A DNA stretch of 64,000 bases from Pleurostoma richardsiae (Eukaryota; Ascomycota; Sordariomycetes; Calosphaeriales; Pleurostomataceae), in contig JANBVO010000018.1 in assembly GCA_030052745.1 (NCBI GenBank), positions 1 through 64,000 on the forward strand. Direction: 5' to 3'. Below the pieces are notes generated by a model that was not told the DNA's origin, ran no database searches, and worked only from the letters and a program-made list of their open reading frames with translations. Every line of letters starts with the position of its first letter. The stretch's first letter is position 1. Positions 45,601 through 56,356 of the stretch are shown here, in pieces. Position numbers and translations under genes: made by a program.

Positions 45601-47854
45601 CCTTCCCACGACAGGACGACTCTGGCTCACCGTCGCTATCCTCACCAGGTTTCCGCCTTGACACAACACCAAGGCCGTATAGGAAGATCAACCGACGGGT
45701 CGTACCAGCGTTATTTGATGGCGTGTGAGGACGTGAGGAGACAACAGTAACCAGGAGATGGCCGGCTTCGAGGATCACTTCTAAAAGGAACATGTCTCGG
45801 CTCTCAATACACGCTGCGGCAGCTCCTCCAAAGCTGATCATCCACTGCGATCGTCACCTCGCCGTCCTCGTACTGGGACAAACGACATTTCTCCGCATTG
45901 TACTGTACTTGGCAGAAAAGCACAGAAACAGTGGGCTCATCAACCACCCAAGCTAATAATGCAGCGAAGACAGGGGGGACAGGAGCGTCCTGTTACTTTT
46001 CGGGCTTCTCCTCTCATAGGAACAGGACGTCTTCAGTCCGGAATTTGGGCGCAAACTCATTGGGGCGAGATTTCCTGGACGATGCAATGGACATTGTAGT
46101 GAAGGGCTTCAGGAGACCCGAGACGCCAAGCTCTGGGTATCAGATCCCGAGTATCTGGTCGGCTATCCGCCCTAACTACCGCTCGTGGCGCCGCTCATCC
46201 ACTGTCAGCCCATCCTGTGTTTCCCAAAACAAAAGGTAGGTCACCGCACTATCAAGAGCCGCTGCTGCGTTGTCCAAGACGGGCAACGATGAGGATTATC
46301 TCTGGCCATCGGACATGGTGATCGTCCTCCGAGAGACCAGCACCGCTGCACTGGAGATGGGTCTGCCTTCAGGGGTCCAGCTCGAACCTCGGTAGTGCGC
46401 CCAAGTCCACGGTAGCGTGACTGCTAAGCTACCACTAAATTCTAGCAAACGGGTCCCGGGGACTCGACGCCCTTGTCTTCCGGAGCAGCGGCCGGGGTCC
46501 GGTCGGTGCTTAGGCCCTTACCCGGCCAGCATTGACCACCGAAAACATGCCATCAGACCACAATTCGTCGGGGAGCATCACCGAATCCGCGTTCCCCACT
46601 AGGAGGGGTCTTCTCCTGAGCGGACGCTTGCCGTTCAGCACATTTTATGGCAATGAAACACTCGGGCTCTCATGGGTTAAGAGCACAAAGTTGACATTCG
46701 AGTCTTTGCGGTCGCTCCCATGCCGCGTGCCCACCAAGGATCGCCGGATGCAAGGGTGCCATAATGTTATGGACTTTGGAACAAATCCCGGGAGGCCGGT
46801 TTTCCGTCGCCCAGCGCCAAGGGGCTCTGATGGCCTGCAATCCGTCAGGGTGGTTGAACAGCCCTACCTGGTCTTGGCATCCTTGAGAACGTTAAGTACG
46901 GTGAGAGGCCGAGACATTGGCGTTGCGTCTATGCATTGTGCGCATCCTGGGGGAGAAGACCTGTTGCCCGCTGTACTGTGGCTCCTCGCAAGTACGAATA
47001 TATAAAGTCACTTGCCGTGCCAGTGAGAATGAGTTTGACCCGTACTCATACCTACCTCACGCTCGCAGTCGGGGGAGTGTTCTAATATACTTAGGGGGCA
47101 GATGTCCAGAGGAATTCCAGAGAAATTCAGTGGAATAGGACTCCCGCGTGATACTACGAGTGATACTCGTGAGTCTAACCATGCGGCTTCAGGAAGCTAT
47201 TACACCTAATCTCCCTCCCGTCACTTTGACTTGTACGTGACCGACGTGGACATCGCTCAGGCACTCATGAGCAACTTAAGTCTCACACCATCAGGTTGAC
47301 CTCTTATAACGCATTCCTGCGGGCAACTACAACGTAGATTCCCGGACTTCCCTGGTTGCCCATAGTACAGCTTCGCATGATCTGGGCCGGGATGCCGGGT
47401 CAAGATAGTACATCTGCGCCAGCGTTCGGCCGAGCGTAGGGCCAGGCAGCGTCTTTCTCTGTATAGCCGGATACCATGCAATTAATATAAGGTTTCTTCT
47501 GCATGGTGTCCGAGCTGCTCCATCCCCAGTTCTTGGAAATCTGGGGGAGCCCCGGCCGGAGCACTCCAGGTAAAAGTGCGTATCTTCTTAGGCTCTTTGC
47601 TCGATCGCGGGCTCCAATTTAGCCGCCCTCATCTCCCGCCAGACTCACTGGCCGAGGAGCACAGGGGGGAGGGAATGCGAGAGGGGCAGGACTGGCTGCA
47701 CTGCTCGTCTGTCGATCTTGCAGGAAACACAAAACACAAAGGCCAAGAGCCCTCGAGGATGTCACGAAGTCTCCCTGCTCCTTGCTCCTGACGCCCCGCC
47801 GGACATAGACCTGCGGGTCATCCACAGACCGACACGAACTCTCCCGGCCAAGAC
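42644..47854. other. 5.2-kb region with no recognised gene
   Basis: This is the largest stretch without a supported gene. A 113-codon frame on the minus strand (43,092-42,751) sits just upstream of urc4 and may be leader sequence. 44,510-44,990 is rich in GTACCT/AGGTAC words, including ACCTAGG palindromes and a TACTCCGTA at 44,559-44,567. Open frames between 45,520 and 47,140 look protein-like in places, but stops occur at about the chance rate and I recognise no family. No terminal repeats or transposase motifs were found. Confidence 0.5.
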
Positions 47855-49181
47855 ATGTTATTATTCCCCAAGAATGAGCATTTTGTCGAGGATCGCGGCA
47901 GGAGTCACCAGACGACCATCATCGCCTGCGCAGTGGCCACCTGGTCGGTTGCCGCTGCGTTTGTGGGTATGCGGTTCTACACGCGACGGTGGCTCCTCAA
48001 CGTCATAGCCGCGGAGGACTGGGTCATCGTTGGGGCCCTCGTGTTCTCCGCGGCGGAGAGCGCCGGTTTCATCGAGCGTGAGTCCGTCTTCTATGCTGTC
48101 GATCGCGTAGGTCGCCTCGGCTCACATATTCGGGAACCCAGAGACAGCGTACGGCCTAGGACGGCACATGAGCGGCATATCTAACGAAAACCTCGTGAAG
48201 CTTAACCGGGTAAGCACTTTCTGAGAAATCCGGGCCGATTTTAGGAACCAGCTTCAGCTGACGATAATCGTCAGGCGGGCTGGTACTCCATCCTGTGGTA
48301 CTCGCTCACGCTGTGCCTGACCAAGACGTCCATCCTGCTGCTCTACATCCGCATCCTGACCTACGACTGGGTCCGGCGCGCCGCCCACCTGCTGCTGGCC
48401 TCCGTCCTCGTCACCAATGCCTGGACTTTCGCCGTCGTCATGTCCGCGTGCGTGCCCCTCCGCGCCTTCTGGGATCCGTCCGTGTCGCCGGTGTACTGCC
48501 ACGGCCAGTCTTTCTACTGGGCCAGCACGGGCATGCACATGGGCACCGACTTCCTCATCTGCCTGCTGCCCATGCCGGTCATCGTGGCCATGCGCGTCAG
48601 GTGGCGGCAGAAGCTGCTGCTGTACTGCATCTTCGCCTTTGGATTTTTGTGTGTTTCTCCTGCTACACCTTCCGAGAGAGCCCAGCTGACAGCCTCGTGT
48701 CTGTGATCTTAGCGTTTGTGTTGTTTCCATCATTCGGCTGTTGTGTCTCATAGCACAGAACTCCAAGAAGGACACGACATACGACAACCTAGCCATACCG
48801 ATCTGGACGTGCATCGAGGTCAACACCGCCATCGTGTGCGCCTGCGTCATGACGCTTAAGCCACTTGCAACTAAGCTATTGGGGAGACGATCCAAGCCGA
48901 GGAGACGCCCCGTTCCGAGCCAGCAGGTTGCGCTGTCGGAAGGCCACCCGCCCACCATAGGCTCCAAGCCTGCGAAGTTCTTTCAGGCAAGGCAGGATTC
49001 CTCATGGATCGAAGTGCCCGGCAGAGTGCACAGCGACGTCCGTAATCTCGACGAGGATGAAGATGAAGGCGTTTCGGTTAAGCCGAGGGACCTTGAGGTG
49101 CATATCATGTTAGACAAGGACATGCCCTCTTCGATACCTTCAGCGCATGTGCGTGAGGTGCAGAGTCCCGCCGGTCCATAG
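47855..49181 (+). CDS. Pth11-like / fungal rhodopsin-domain membrane protein 3
   Basis: Predicted 377-residue seven-helix protein of the Pth11-like/rhodopsin-domain group. Exons: 47,855-48,077; 48,142-48,209; 48,275-48,648; 48,713-49,181. The junctions restore family blocks: EDRG before helix 1, RFYTRRWLLNVIAAEDWVIV between helices 1 and 2, QTAYGLGRHMSGI created by the CCAG acceptor at 48,141 (a second acceptor 5 nt downstream fits worse), WYSLTLCLTKTSILLLYIRIL in helix 3, CVPLRAFWDPS with the conserved cysteine, GTDFLICLLPMPVIVAMR in helix 5, and NLAIPIWTCIEVNTAIVCACVMTLKPL in helix 7. The C-tail is about 120 residues, hydrophilic and acidic. The helix-7 motif NxAIVCACxMTLKPL is the most canonical of the three copies here. 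Confidence 0.9.
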
Positions 49182-49843
49182 ACCAGCTCAACGACCTTGA
49201 GTGGAAAGTCTCTTTAGTATACACACCGAACTGACGGGCCATGTCCACAATGTTGTTCGAGCACATGTAGAGCAGCCACAAATATTCAAGGATAGTGCAT
49301 ATCCATAGCCGGCTTGTCTGGTGGTTGCTTGAAAGGGGAAAGTTTCGGGGCTAGGACTGGCGCAATGACGCTGGGAAAACATGATCCCTTCACTTGCATC
49401 GACGGGCGACAGCCCCTGTCCACTCTAAATATCTTCCCAGCTAAACACGCAAGGCGGAACAGCGTCTCGACATATCTTCATCAGGAGTCAAGCAGGTTCT
49501 GGTCTCATAGCATAGGCGGCTCAATCATTATATTCATCATTGTTTTGCAATCTAGTGTCAGTACGTGGGGCACCGCCCTGGCAAACGTCAATCCCGAGTC
49601 GATCGAATCATGCTTCCACAGTTAGCCACAGCGGTCATTGATGCTTGAAGCGATTGACCTACATTTGACAAACATGCCCCTTCCTCCCAAACCCAATTCC
49701 TGTCATGCCTTCCCGCACGTGGTGAAGTGCTCTAGCCCATGCGGTTATCTCCGCGCGGCTTCAATAGCGGTGTCGAAGCAGCCCAGAAGCTGCTATTATG
49801 ACAGCACCGTAATCGTCTTGCTCCTTACTCCGAAATGAATTAT
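49182..49843. other. convergent intergenic spacer
   Basis: 662 bp between the 3' ends of the third Pth11-like gene and fal1. No gene recognised. Confidence 0.5.
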
Positions 49844-51172
49844 TTAAGAGATGAGATCAGCGACGTTCATCGGCATCTCGTCGATCTGAGTAGAGTAGTA
49901 CACTGGTGACCGTTAGCGCCGATTTTCAGCGATTGAAGATAAGCTGGATACTTACACTCTATATCTCTGAGGATGCGCACATCTTCGCTGGTCACAAAGT
50001 TGATGGCGACGCCCTTTCGTCCGAATCTGCCAGATCGTCCAATACGGTGGATATAGTTCTCACGGTTGCTCGGCAGGTCGTAGTTGATGACCAAGCTGAC
50101 CTGTTGCACATCGATACCTCGGGCCCAAACGTCAGTGGAGATCAAGACACGGCTGTTGCCCTGCCGGAAGTCCTGCATGATGCTGTCACGCTCCTTCTGG
50201 GGCATGTCGCCGTGCATGCTGCTGACCGTGAAGTTCGCCTCACGCATCTTGTCGGTCAGCCAGTCAACCTTGCGCCGCGTGTTGCAGAAAATGACGGCCT
50301 GGGTGATGGTGAGGGTATCGTAGAGGTCGCAGAGCGTATCGAACTTCCAATCCTCCTTCTCCACGGCGATGAAGTACTGCTTCAAGCCCTCCAGGGTCAA
50401 CTCGTCACGCTTGACGAGAATACGGACGGGGTCGGTCATGAACTTGGTCGTCATGTCGAGGACATCGTAAGGGAGAGTGGCGGAAACTACAACCACCTGC
50501 GTCGCCGGGGGGAGATATCGGTAGACATCGTAGATTTGCTCTCTGAAACCCTGATTGAGCAGCTCATCGGCTTCGTCAAGCACCAGCATCTTGATGTGGC
50601 GAGTCCGCAGGTGACGGCGGCGGATCATGTCGGCGACACGGCCGGGCGTGCCTGACACGATATGCTGACCATAGTCAAGCTTGCGGATATCCTCTCCCAC
50701 ATTCGTGCCTCCAATGCAGGCATGGCACTGCACGTTCATGTAGTCGCCAAGGGCCATCACAACACTCTGGATCTGGGTTGCCAATTCGCGGGTCGGGGAC
50801 AGGACAAGCGCCTGAGTCTCTCGTACAGCGGTGTCGATGACCTGCAGCATACTAATCGCAAAAGTCGCCGTTTTACCCGTACCGGACTGCGCCTGGGCGA
50901 TGGTGTCGCGACCCTTGCAGATCTGCACAATAGCTCGAGACTGGACGGCAGAAGGGGACTCGTAACCGTAGGCGTAGATGCCGCGCAGAAGGCTCTCTGA
51001 TTCCGGCTTGTCAGAAGATAGGAACACGAAAGATTTCATGGGGATCGTTTCAGCCCTTACCCTTCAGCGACATGGACTCGAAGGTGGGATGCACCGTGAC
51101 TTCCTTCGAGGTCGTGAACTCCATCCTCTCATCGGCCTTCCGGTCGATGCCACCGGTATTTCCGTCAGCCAT
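49844..51172 (-). CDS. fal1: FAL1 / eIF4A-III-like DEAD-box RNA helicase
   Basis: Predicted 403-residue DEAD-box ATPase orthologous to yeast Fal1 and animal eIF4A-III, acting in 18S rRNA maturation and, in organisms with it, as the exon-junction-complex core. Exons: 51,172-51,061; 50,996-49,956; 49,902-49,844. The ATG at 51,172 starts [19 protein letters not shown]. All helicase motifs are intact: Q motif region [21 protein letters not shown], Ia PTRELA, Ib [52 protein letters not shown]. The last exon adds [18 protein letters not shown], the invariant C-terminus of the family, which confirms the 19-codon third exon. It is divergent with the Prp9/SAP61 gene. Confidence 0.96.
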
Positions 51173-51518
51173 TCTGAGTGCTATTCCTCGTGTCGGACGG
51201 CTCGTCAAGATGGTTTCCGCTTGTTGCGATGCTGCGCAGGTGTCGCGATTGCTCGTGGCAAGGATGTTGTTAGAGGGAGGCAGGTGGACAATGTTCAAGG
51301 CGGTCACGAAAATGTTATCGGCAGAATAGAAGCGCCCCGCTTTTAAGCCATCGATTTCGCCACTGATTGGCTCACTTTCGAGAAGGCTCTTTGAGCCTCT
51401 CCGACCAGCCTCGCGACGACTGCTAAACGACCATTCATCACCAATCCCAGTACGCGACGGGTACTGTACGAGTGCGCGCATCAGTATTCACGTTGTCGCG
51501 TCTCGTAATACAGACAAG
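51173..51518. promoter_or_regulatory. bidirectional promoter of fal1 and prp9/SAP61
   Basis: 346 bp separate the two start codons. An inverted CCAAT box (ATTGG) lies at 51,366-51,370 and a CCAAT at 51,441-51,445, one facing each gene. No TATA box is evident, as is common for housekeeping pairs. Confidence 0.6.
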
Positions 51519-53253
51519 ATGTTGTTAGAAGAGCAGCGATACATTGCGGAGGACCTGGAGCGCCTCGAGCAGGGCATCTCGGAGCGCTTCGCAGACGAGC
51601 CGTCGATGGTAGGCGCCCCAGCTAGCACCAATGTGATGCGCCGCCTCTGAACGGACACTTCTTGCTAACACGAGGTTGCACACAGATCCGTGATCGCCTG
51701 AACCGGGACCACGAGGTATCACAACTCCTTGACCAGATCCAGAAGCAGTCTGCCGAGCTGCTCGATTTGTATCGCGACGCTAATGGCCTCCGATCCAAAG
51801 AGGTCCAGCAGATCGGCACTGGCGATCCCTTCGAGGAGTTCTACAGGCAGGTGAACGAGATCAAGGAGCACCATGCGCGGTACCCCAACGAGCAGGCGGA
51901 GAACTCGGAGGTGCGCTACCGGCCGCGGAAGGTCGGCGAGGGCGAGCCGATGCCCTACATCGTGGACTCGATGTTCTCGGGGGAGGAGGCTTTCGGGCGG
52001 TTCTTCGACCTGCACGCCTGTCACGAGGAATATCTCAACCTGCCGAATGTCAAAAGGCAATCCTACCTGCAGTATCTCGAGGTGTTCGACAACTTCGCGG
52101 CGGGATATGGTGGGATGAAGCGCGGGGACAAGCTGACCGACCAATACTTCAAGTATCTCGGCGAGCTTGCAGGCTACCTAGAGTCATTTATGCGCCGGAC
52201 GCGGCCACTGGAGAACGTGGATAAGGTCCTCGCCGGTTTTGACAAAGAGTTCGAGACTGCCTGGGACGAAGACAAGGTGGAGGGCTGGCAAATCGACACC
52301 AAGGCTGCGAAGACGAACGGTGTTGTTAAGACCCTGAGCACAGCCGACGCGGTCTGGTGCGATGCCTGTGAGAAGGAATTCAAGAATGAGAATGTCTATA
52401 AGGGGCATCTGAACGGACGGAAACACATCAAGGCTGCCGAGCTGCTGGAGCAGAGGCGGCAGGACTCGACAGGGAACGAGGGCAAGGGCTCAACTACCCG
52501 CATGAAGGAGCGCGCGGTCGCAGAGAGAGAGTTCAGGGTGAAACGGTTAGCCAGTGCCATGAGCACAGAGAGGGAAGACACCCGGGTGCAGGTCGAGAGA
52601 CGGCAAGGAATGACGGAAAGGGAACGACAGCAGGAGCTGGAGAACCTGTTCAATATGTCTGAACAAGTACCTCAGGGGCAGCAGAATGGGAACACAGAGG
52701 AAGAGGACGGCGAGGAGAAGATCTATAATCCGCTCAAATTGCCGTTGGCTTGGGTAAGTCATACAAGTCGAGTTCTGCAACTGAATCATCTGCTAACGCT
52801 CTCCTGCAGGACGGGAAACCTATTCCATTCTGGCTCTATCGTCTTCACGGCCTTGGGTACGTCTTATTCCTTCTTTTGTCTACCATGTCTCTACGGTGGC
52901 CCCCTGGCTTCTCGACTGCGCTGCACACTACGGCAGAGCGCTGACATCGTCCCAGTGTCGAATTCCCTTGCGAAATCTGTGGCAACTTCGTTTACATGGG
53001 TCGTCGTGCATTCGAGAAGCATTTCACCGAGAGCCGTCACATTTACGGCCTCAGGTGTCTGGGCATCACGGACACGAACTTGTTCAGGGACATCACCAGC
53101 ATTGAAGAGGCGTTGAAGCTGTGGGACAAGCGGCAGCGGGACAGGAAGAGGACCAAGGTGGACGAGGGCAGCATCGTGCAGATGGAGGATGCCGAGGGCA
53201 ACGTCATGCCGGAGAAGGTCTACTACGACCTTCAGAAGCAAGGACTGTTGTGA
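51519..53253 (+). CDS. prp9: SF3a subunit 3 (Prp9/SAP61), U2 snRNP splicing factor
   Basis: Predicted 500-residue orthologue of Prp9/SAP61 (SF3A3), part of SF3a in the U2 snRNP, needed for prespliceosome assembly at the branch site. Exons: 51,519-51,608; 51,686-52,753; 52,810-52,856; 52,956-53,253. The N-terminal helix MLLEEQRYIAEDLERLE and HEVSQLLDQI match the family. The SF3A3 domain includes FGRFFDLHACHEEYLNL and YLEVFDNFA. A C2H2 zinc finger is at WCDACEKEFKNENVYKGHLNGRKH near residue 270. The C-terminal matrin-type finger is spliced from three exons: KPIPFWLYRLHGLG, then VEFPCEICGN, FVYMGRRAFEKHFTESRH and GLRCLGI. The tail DLQKQGLL ends the protein. Exon 3 is only 47 nt. Confidence 0.96.
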
Positions 53254-56200
53254 TCGGATCGCGGCCAAGGATTGGCGTCAGCGTGTGTGGATTATGATGA
53301 TACTGTAGCTTATATCTGGCGTACGGTCCGACACAGGGAAATATCAGGCTTCTTCACGGCGCAGCATCTAGTCCACATGGCTTGACTCCGCATTCTTCAT
53401 CGTCTATATCTCGACGACTCGAGGCTAGATAAGTTCTTGCTATCGTAATCTCTACCAACAGGGCGTCACCATTTTGCACAGAGCTCTACCCCGTCCCGTT
53501 GCGATATTCACTGACGGCCTCCCTAAGATATGGTATCCAACCGTTCGTTTCCCGGTCGGCGCCTGCGTGTAAACGAACTCCACAGGGTGCTCGGCGAGCC
53601 TGTCTCTCACATGTAAGACCCTATTGCGATAGGGAGAAGCGCTATGGCACTTTATCCGCTTGACGGGTAAGCGTTTCACAGCGGAGCACGTCTTGATACA
53701 GCTCTGTTGGTGGATGTTGGGACGCTCTGCGCTGCTCTTCAGCCTCGCGACCGTCGGCCGCGTTCCTCTGGGATTCTAGAGGATTCGCTGCTGTCAACAG
53801 ACCTCAGTGTCAGCATGGATGCTCAATGACTTAGGGCAGAATATGCCTATTGGTGCTTTCACGTTGTTCTCTCGCTTCTGCTTCTTTTTCTTCCTCTCCT
53901 TTACCTCGTCCTCCTCCACTTCGCTTCTTCTTTTTCTGTTCCTTTTCCTTCTGCTTCTTCCCATATTTTCTATCCCATGATTGGGTACCGGAACCTCATG
54001 ACCCGGAAGCGAGACAGAGCAGCAGTTGTGCCGGCTGATAGTTGTTGTCGAGAATCATCGACAGCCTTAGGGGAAAGGACTCGAAAACTTTCTCGAAGGA
54101 GTCATTTCGTATGTTTCTAATCTCCTATCAGTCGACAAGGTGGTATGTCCCACCATTCTCGGGAGATCGAGAAGAGCTCCGACTCAGGTCGATCAAGACA
54201 AAAGCGAGTCGAAAGCGTTGTGAGATAGAGAGATACGATGGAAGCTACCAAAGCCATCGACGGGATTTGTAGAGATGAAGAAGAAATAATAGAAAAACTA
54301 CAATCTAGATGGCGCGCCATATGGGCATATTCTGTACATGGCATGAATGGAGTTTGGGGGGGTGTATCTCTGTTGCATGCCTATGTCCAGTTGGTTCTTG
54401 TCCTTCATGAGACCGCTAAGACCTCGAGGAAGGGAGCTTCAAGAACGAATACAATGGCATCTAGGCCGGGGATAGCCGTGGGAGAAGAGAAATGTAGATA
54501 TAGAGGGTCCTTATATACTGTCATGGCTGGGCGAATATAAAAATCGCCGCACGCCGTCCAGGACGCTACCTACCTACATCTTAGACTATTATCCCTATTC
54601 ACGAAATCTCCCAGGGCTGGCAGTCAAGCGAGCTTTGAAGAATGAGCTATTCTGAATGTATTTGATTTATCTCTGCCTAAACTGAATATATTCTTCCCTC
54701 GGCTATGGTTCCCCGCGGCCCTGTCGTGCCGGTGATAGGCCTGCAAAGGACTGCCTATTAGGCTCTGCTCGAAAACACAAGCTTCGGGCAACCGCGGCAG
54801 CTGTTGCATGTCCGCGCTGAGGAGCGCCGGGCCGCCCGTGGCTCGCGGCAAGGGCTCCTCTTTGGCGCTGGGATTTGTTTTCTTCCGAGTGTCCATGGAT
54901 CCATACGGATGGGAGCGGGCGGGCACCCGCTCGACCCTCCGAGGAGATGGAGGGGAGCCGGGTGCGAACCGGCAGTCACCCTTCCGAGTCGGAGAGGAGC
55001 CAGCCCTCACTCCGCCCGCCTGCTCAACCCTCCCGTATAGGTCCAGCCGCTCTGGAGCATTGAGGTCTTTGGGGTGCGCCAGACCACCCTCGAGAGATAA
55101 TTTGCTGGGTACTCGGCGGCATGTCCTATACCGGCGGTGGAGGACGCGCCATGTACAGTGCATAGGAAACGATCTTGATAGGCGTGCTCTGCTCTGCCGC
55201 AAGAACGGGTGGTTAGATTCATGATCAAATCTTGTGAATGAGATGGCACAGGAGAGGTACTCACGTTGCTCCTCGTGAGAGGACACGAACGAGGAGGGAG
55301 GACGAGAGCAGTGCCGACTTCTGCTTTTGGCCCCGATACAGCTCGGAAAGCCATGTTCCGCAAGTCCAGAATTCAAGCCTTGATGATGTGCATGTCTGGC
55401 AGTGACAGGTTGGCGTGAGGTCTTGCCGAAAACCGCAGAGGAGTGAGAGTGGCTTTGAAGATAGGCGAAGCACGTCGGAGAGGTGTGGTCTTGTCGGTGA
55501 GACCGCGCAGGTCGAGGAGTGAGTGTGTGGTACCTGCCGAGAAAGACGTGGGAGGGAAATGTGTGCGGCGAAGAGAACAAGAAGCTTCAATACCTGCAGA
55601 AGAAAGACTCGGTGCCGACAAGCAAGGTGAATAAGGTGCCTAGGTACGTATCTAAACAAGAGACAGGACGAGGGCAGCCTGCCCCGCCCTCTGCACTCAC
55701 GGCTTTACCTCAACGAAGTACCTTACCTACATACGTACCTGCACAACAGAGCCTTCACCGGTCACTCGCAAGTGATGCAGATCTGAGAACAGCCTCCTTG
55801 TGGCCTGGCAAGCGGAGGACCGCGAAGCACGCTGCTCAATCTTCAGACATCAGCTAGCCGCCTCTTTACCGATGGCCCCTTAGGAGCAAGGCCGCTTTGT
55901 GCACGCTGTCAAACTCGCAGAACACCTGGTCGGACATCATCAGAACAAACACAATGTATTTATGCCCTGACTATATGCAGCGAATATCTTCGTGGGTGCC
56001 TCTCACCCACATGGGCATGCCATCCATAGCAGAATCACCTCAAGAACCTCGGGACACAAACTCCAACCCTGAATGCTCAACGGCTCGCCACGTCACTTGT
56101 CAGTGCCCTAGGCAGTCCGTACCCTAAAAGATCCCCGTAACGTTACATGCGTAAATGCTCAGAGACAAGTAGTGCTCTGCGAGGGCCCGTCTGAACGTAG

Positions 56201-56356
56201 ACGAGCCAAGCCATATCCGCCAAGGCAACTCCGACAATCACTCACTCATCCCGTACCACATCGGTCTCGTGATTCTCCCGGAAACGCACCACCAAATGCT
56301 CCTCAACGCGGGACTTCTTCATGACACGAGTCACAGTAGGATGTCCATTTTGCTTG
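53254..56356. other. 3.1-kb intergenic, no gene recognised
   Basis: Convergent region between prp9/SAP61 and the KDM5 gene. It contains a pyrimidine-rich tract at 53,872-53,975 and GTACCTACC-type words near 54,568 and 55,720. Several frames of 60-320 codons exist on the minus strand at 54,624-55,660, but they are Arg/Ser/Pro-rich, overlap each other and match no family. Confidence 0.5.

Noticed and set aside
45781-46320. Minus-strand frame that looks like a gene decayed by C-to-T changes
   Set aside because: The stop density is about what random GC-rich sequence gives, a competing frame looks equally protein-like, and no family is recognisable.
54957-54973. GCCGG-loop-CCGGC hairpin resembling a tRNA T-arm on the minus strand
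   Set aside because: The loop lacks the invariant A58 and no matching acceptor stem, D-arm or anticodon arm can be placed around it.
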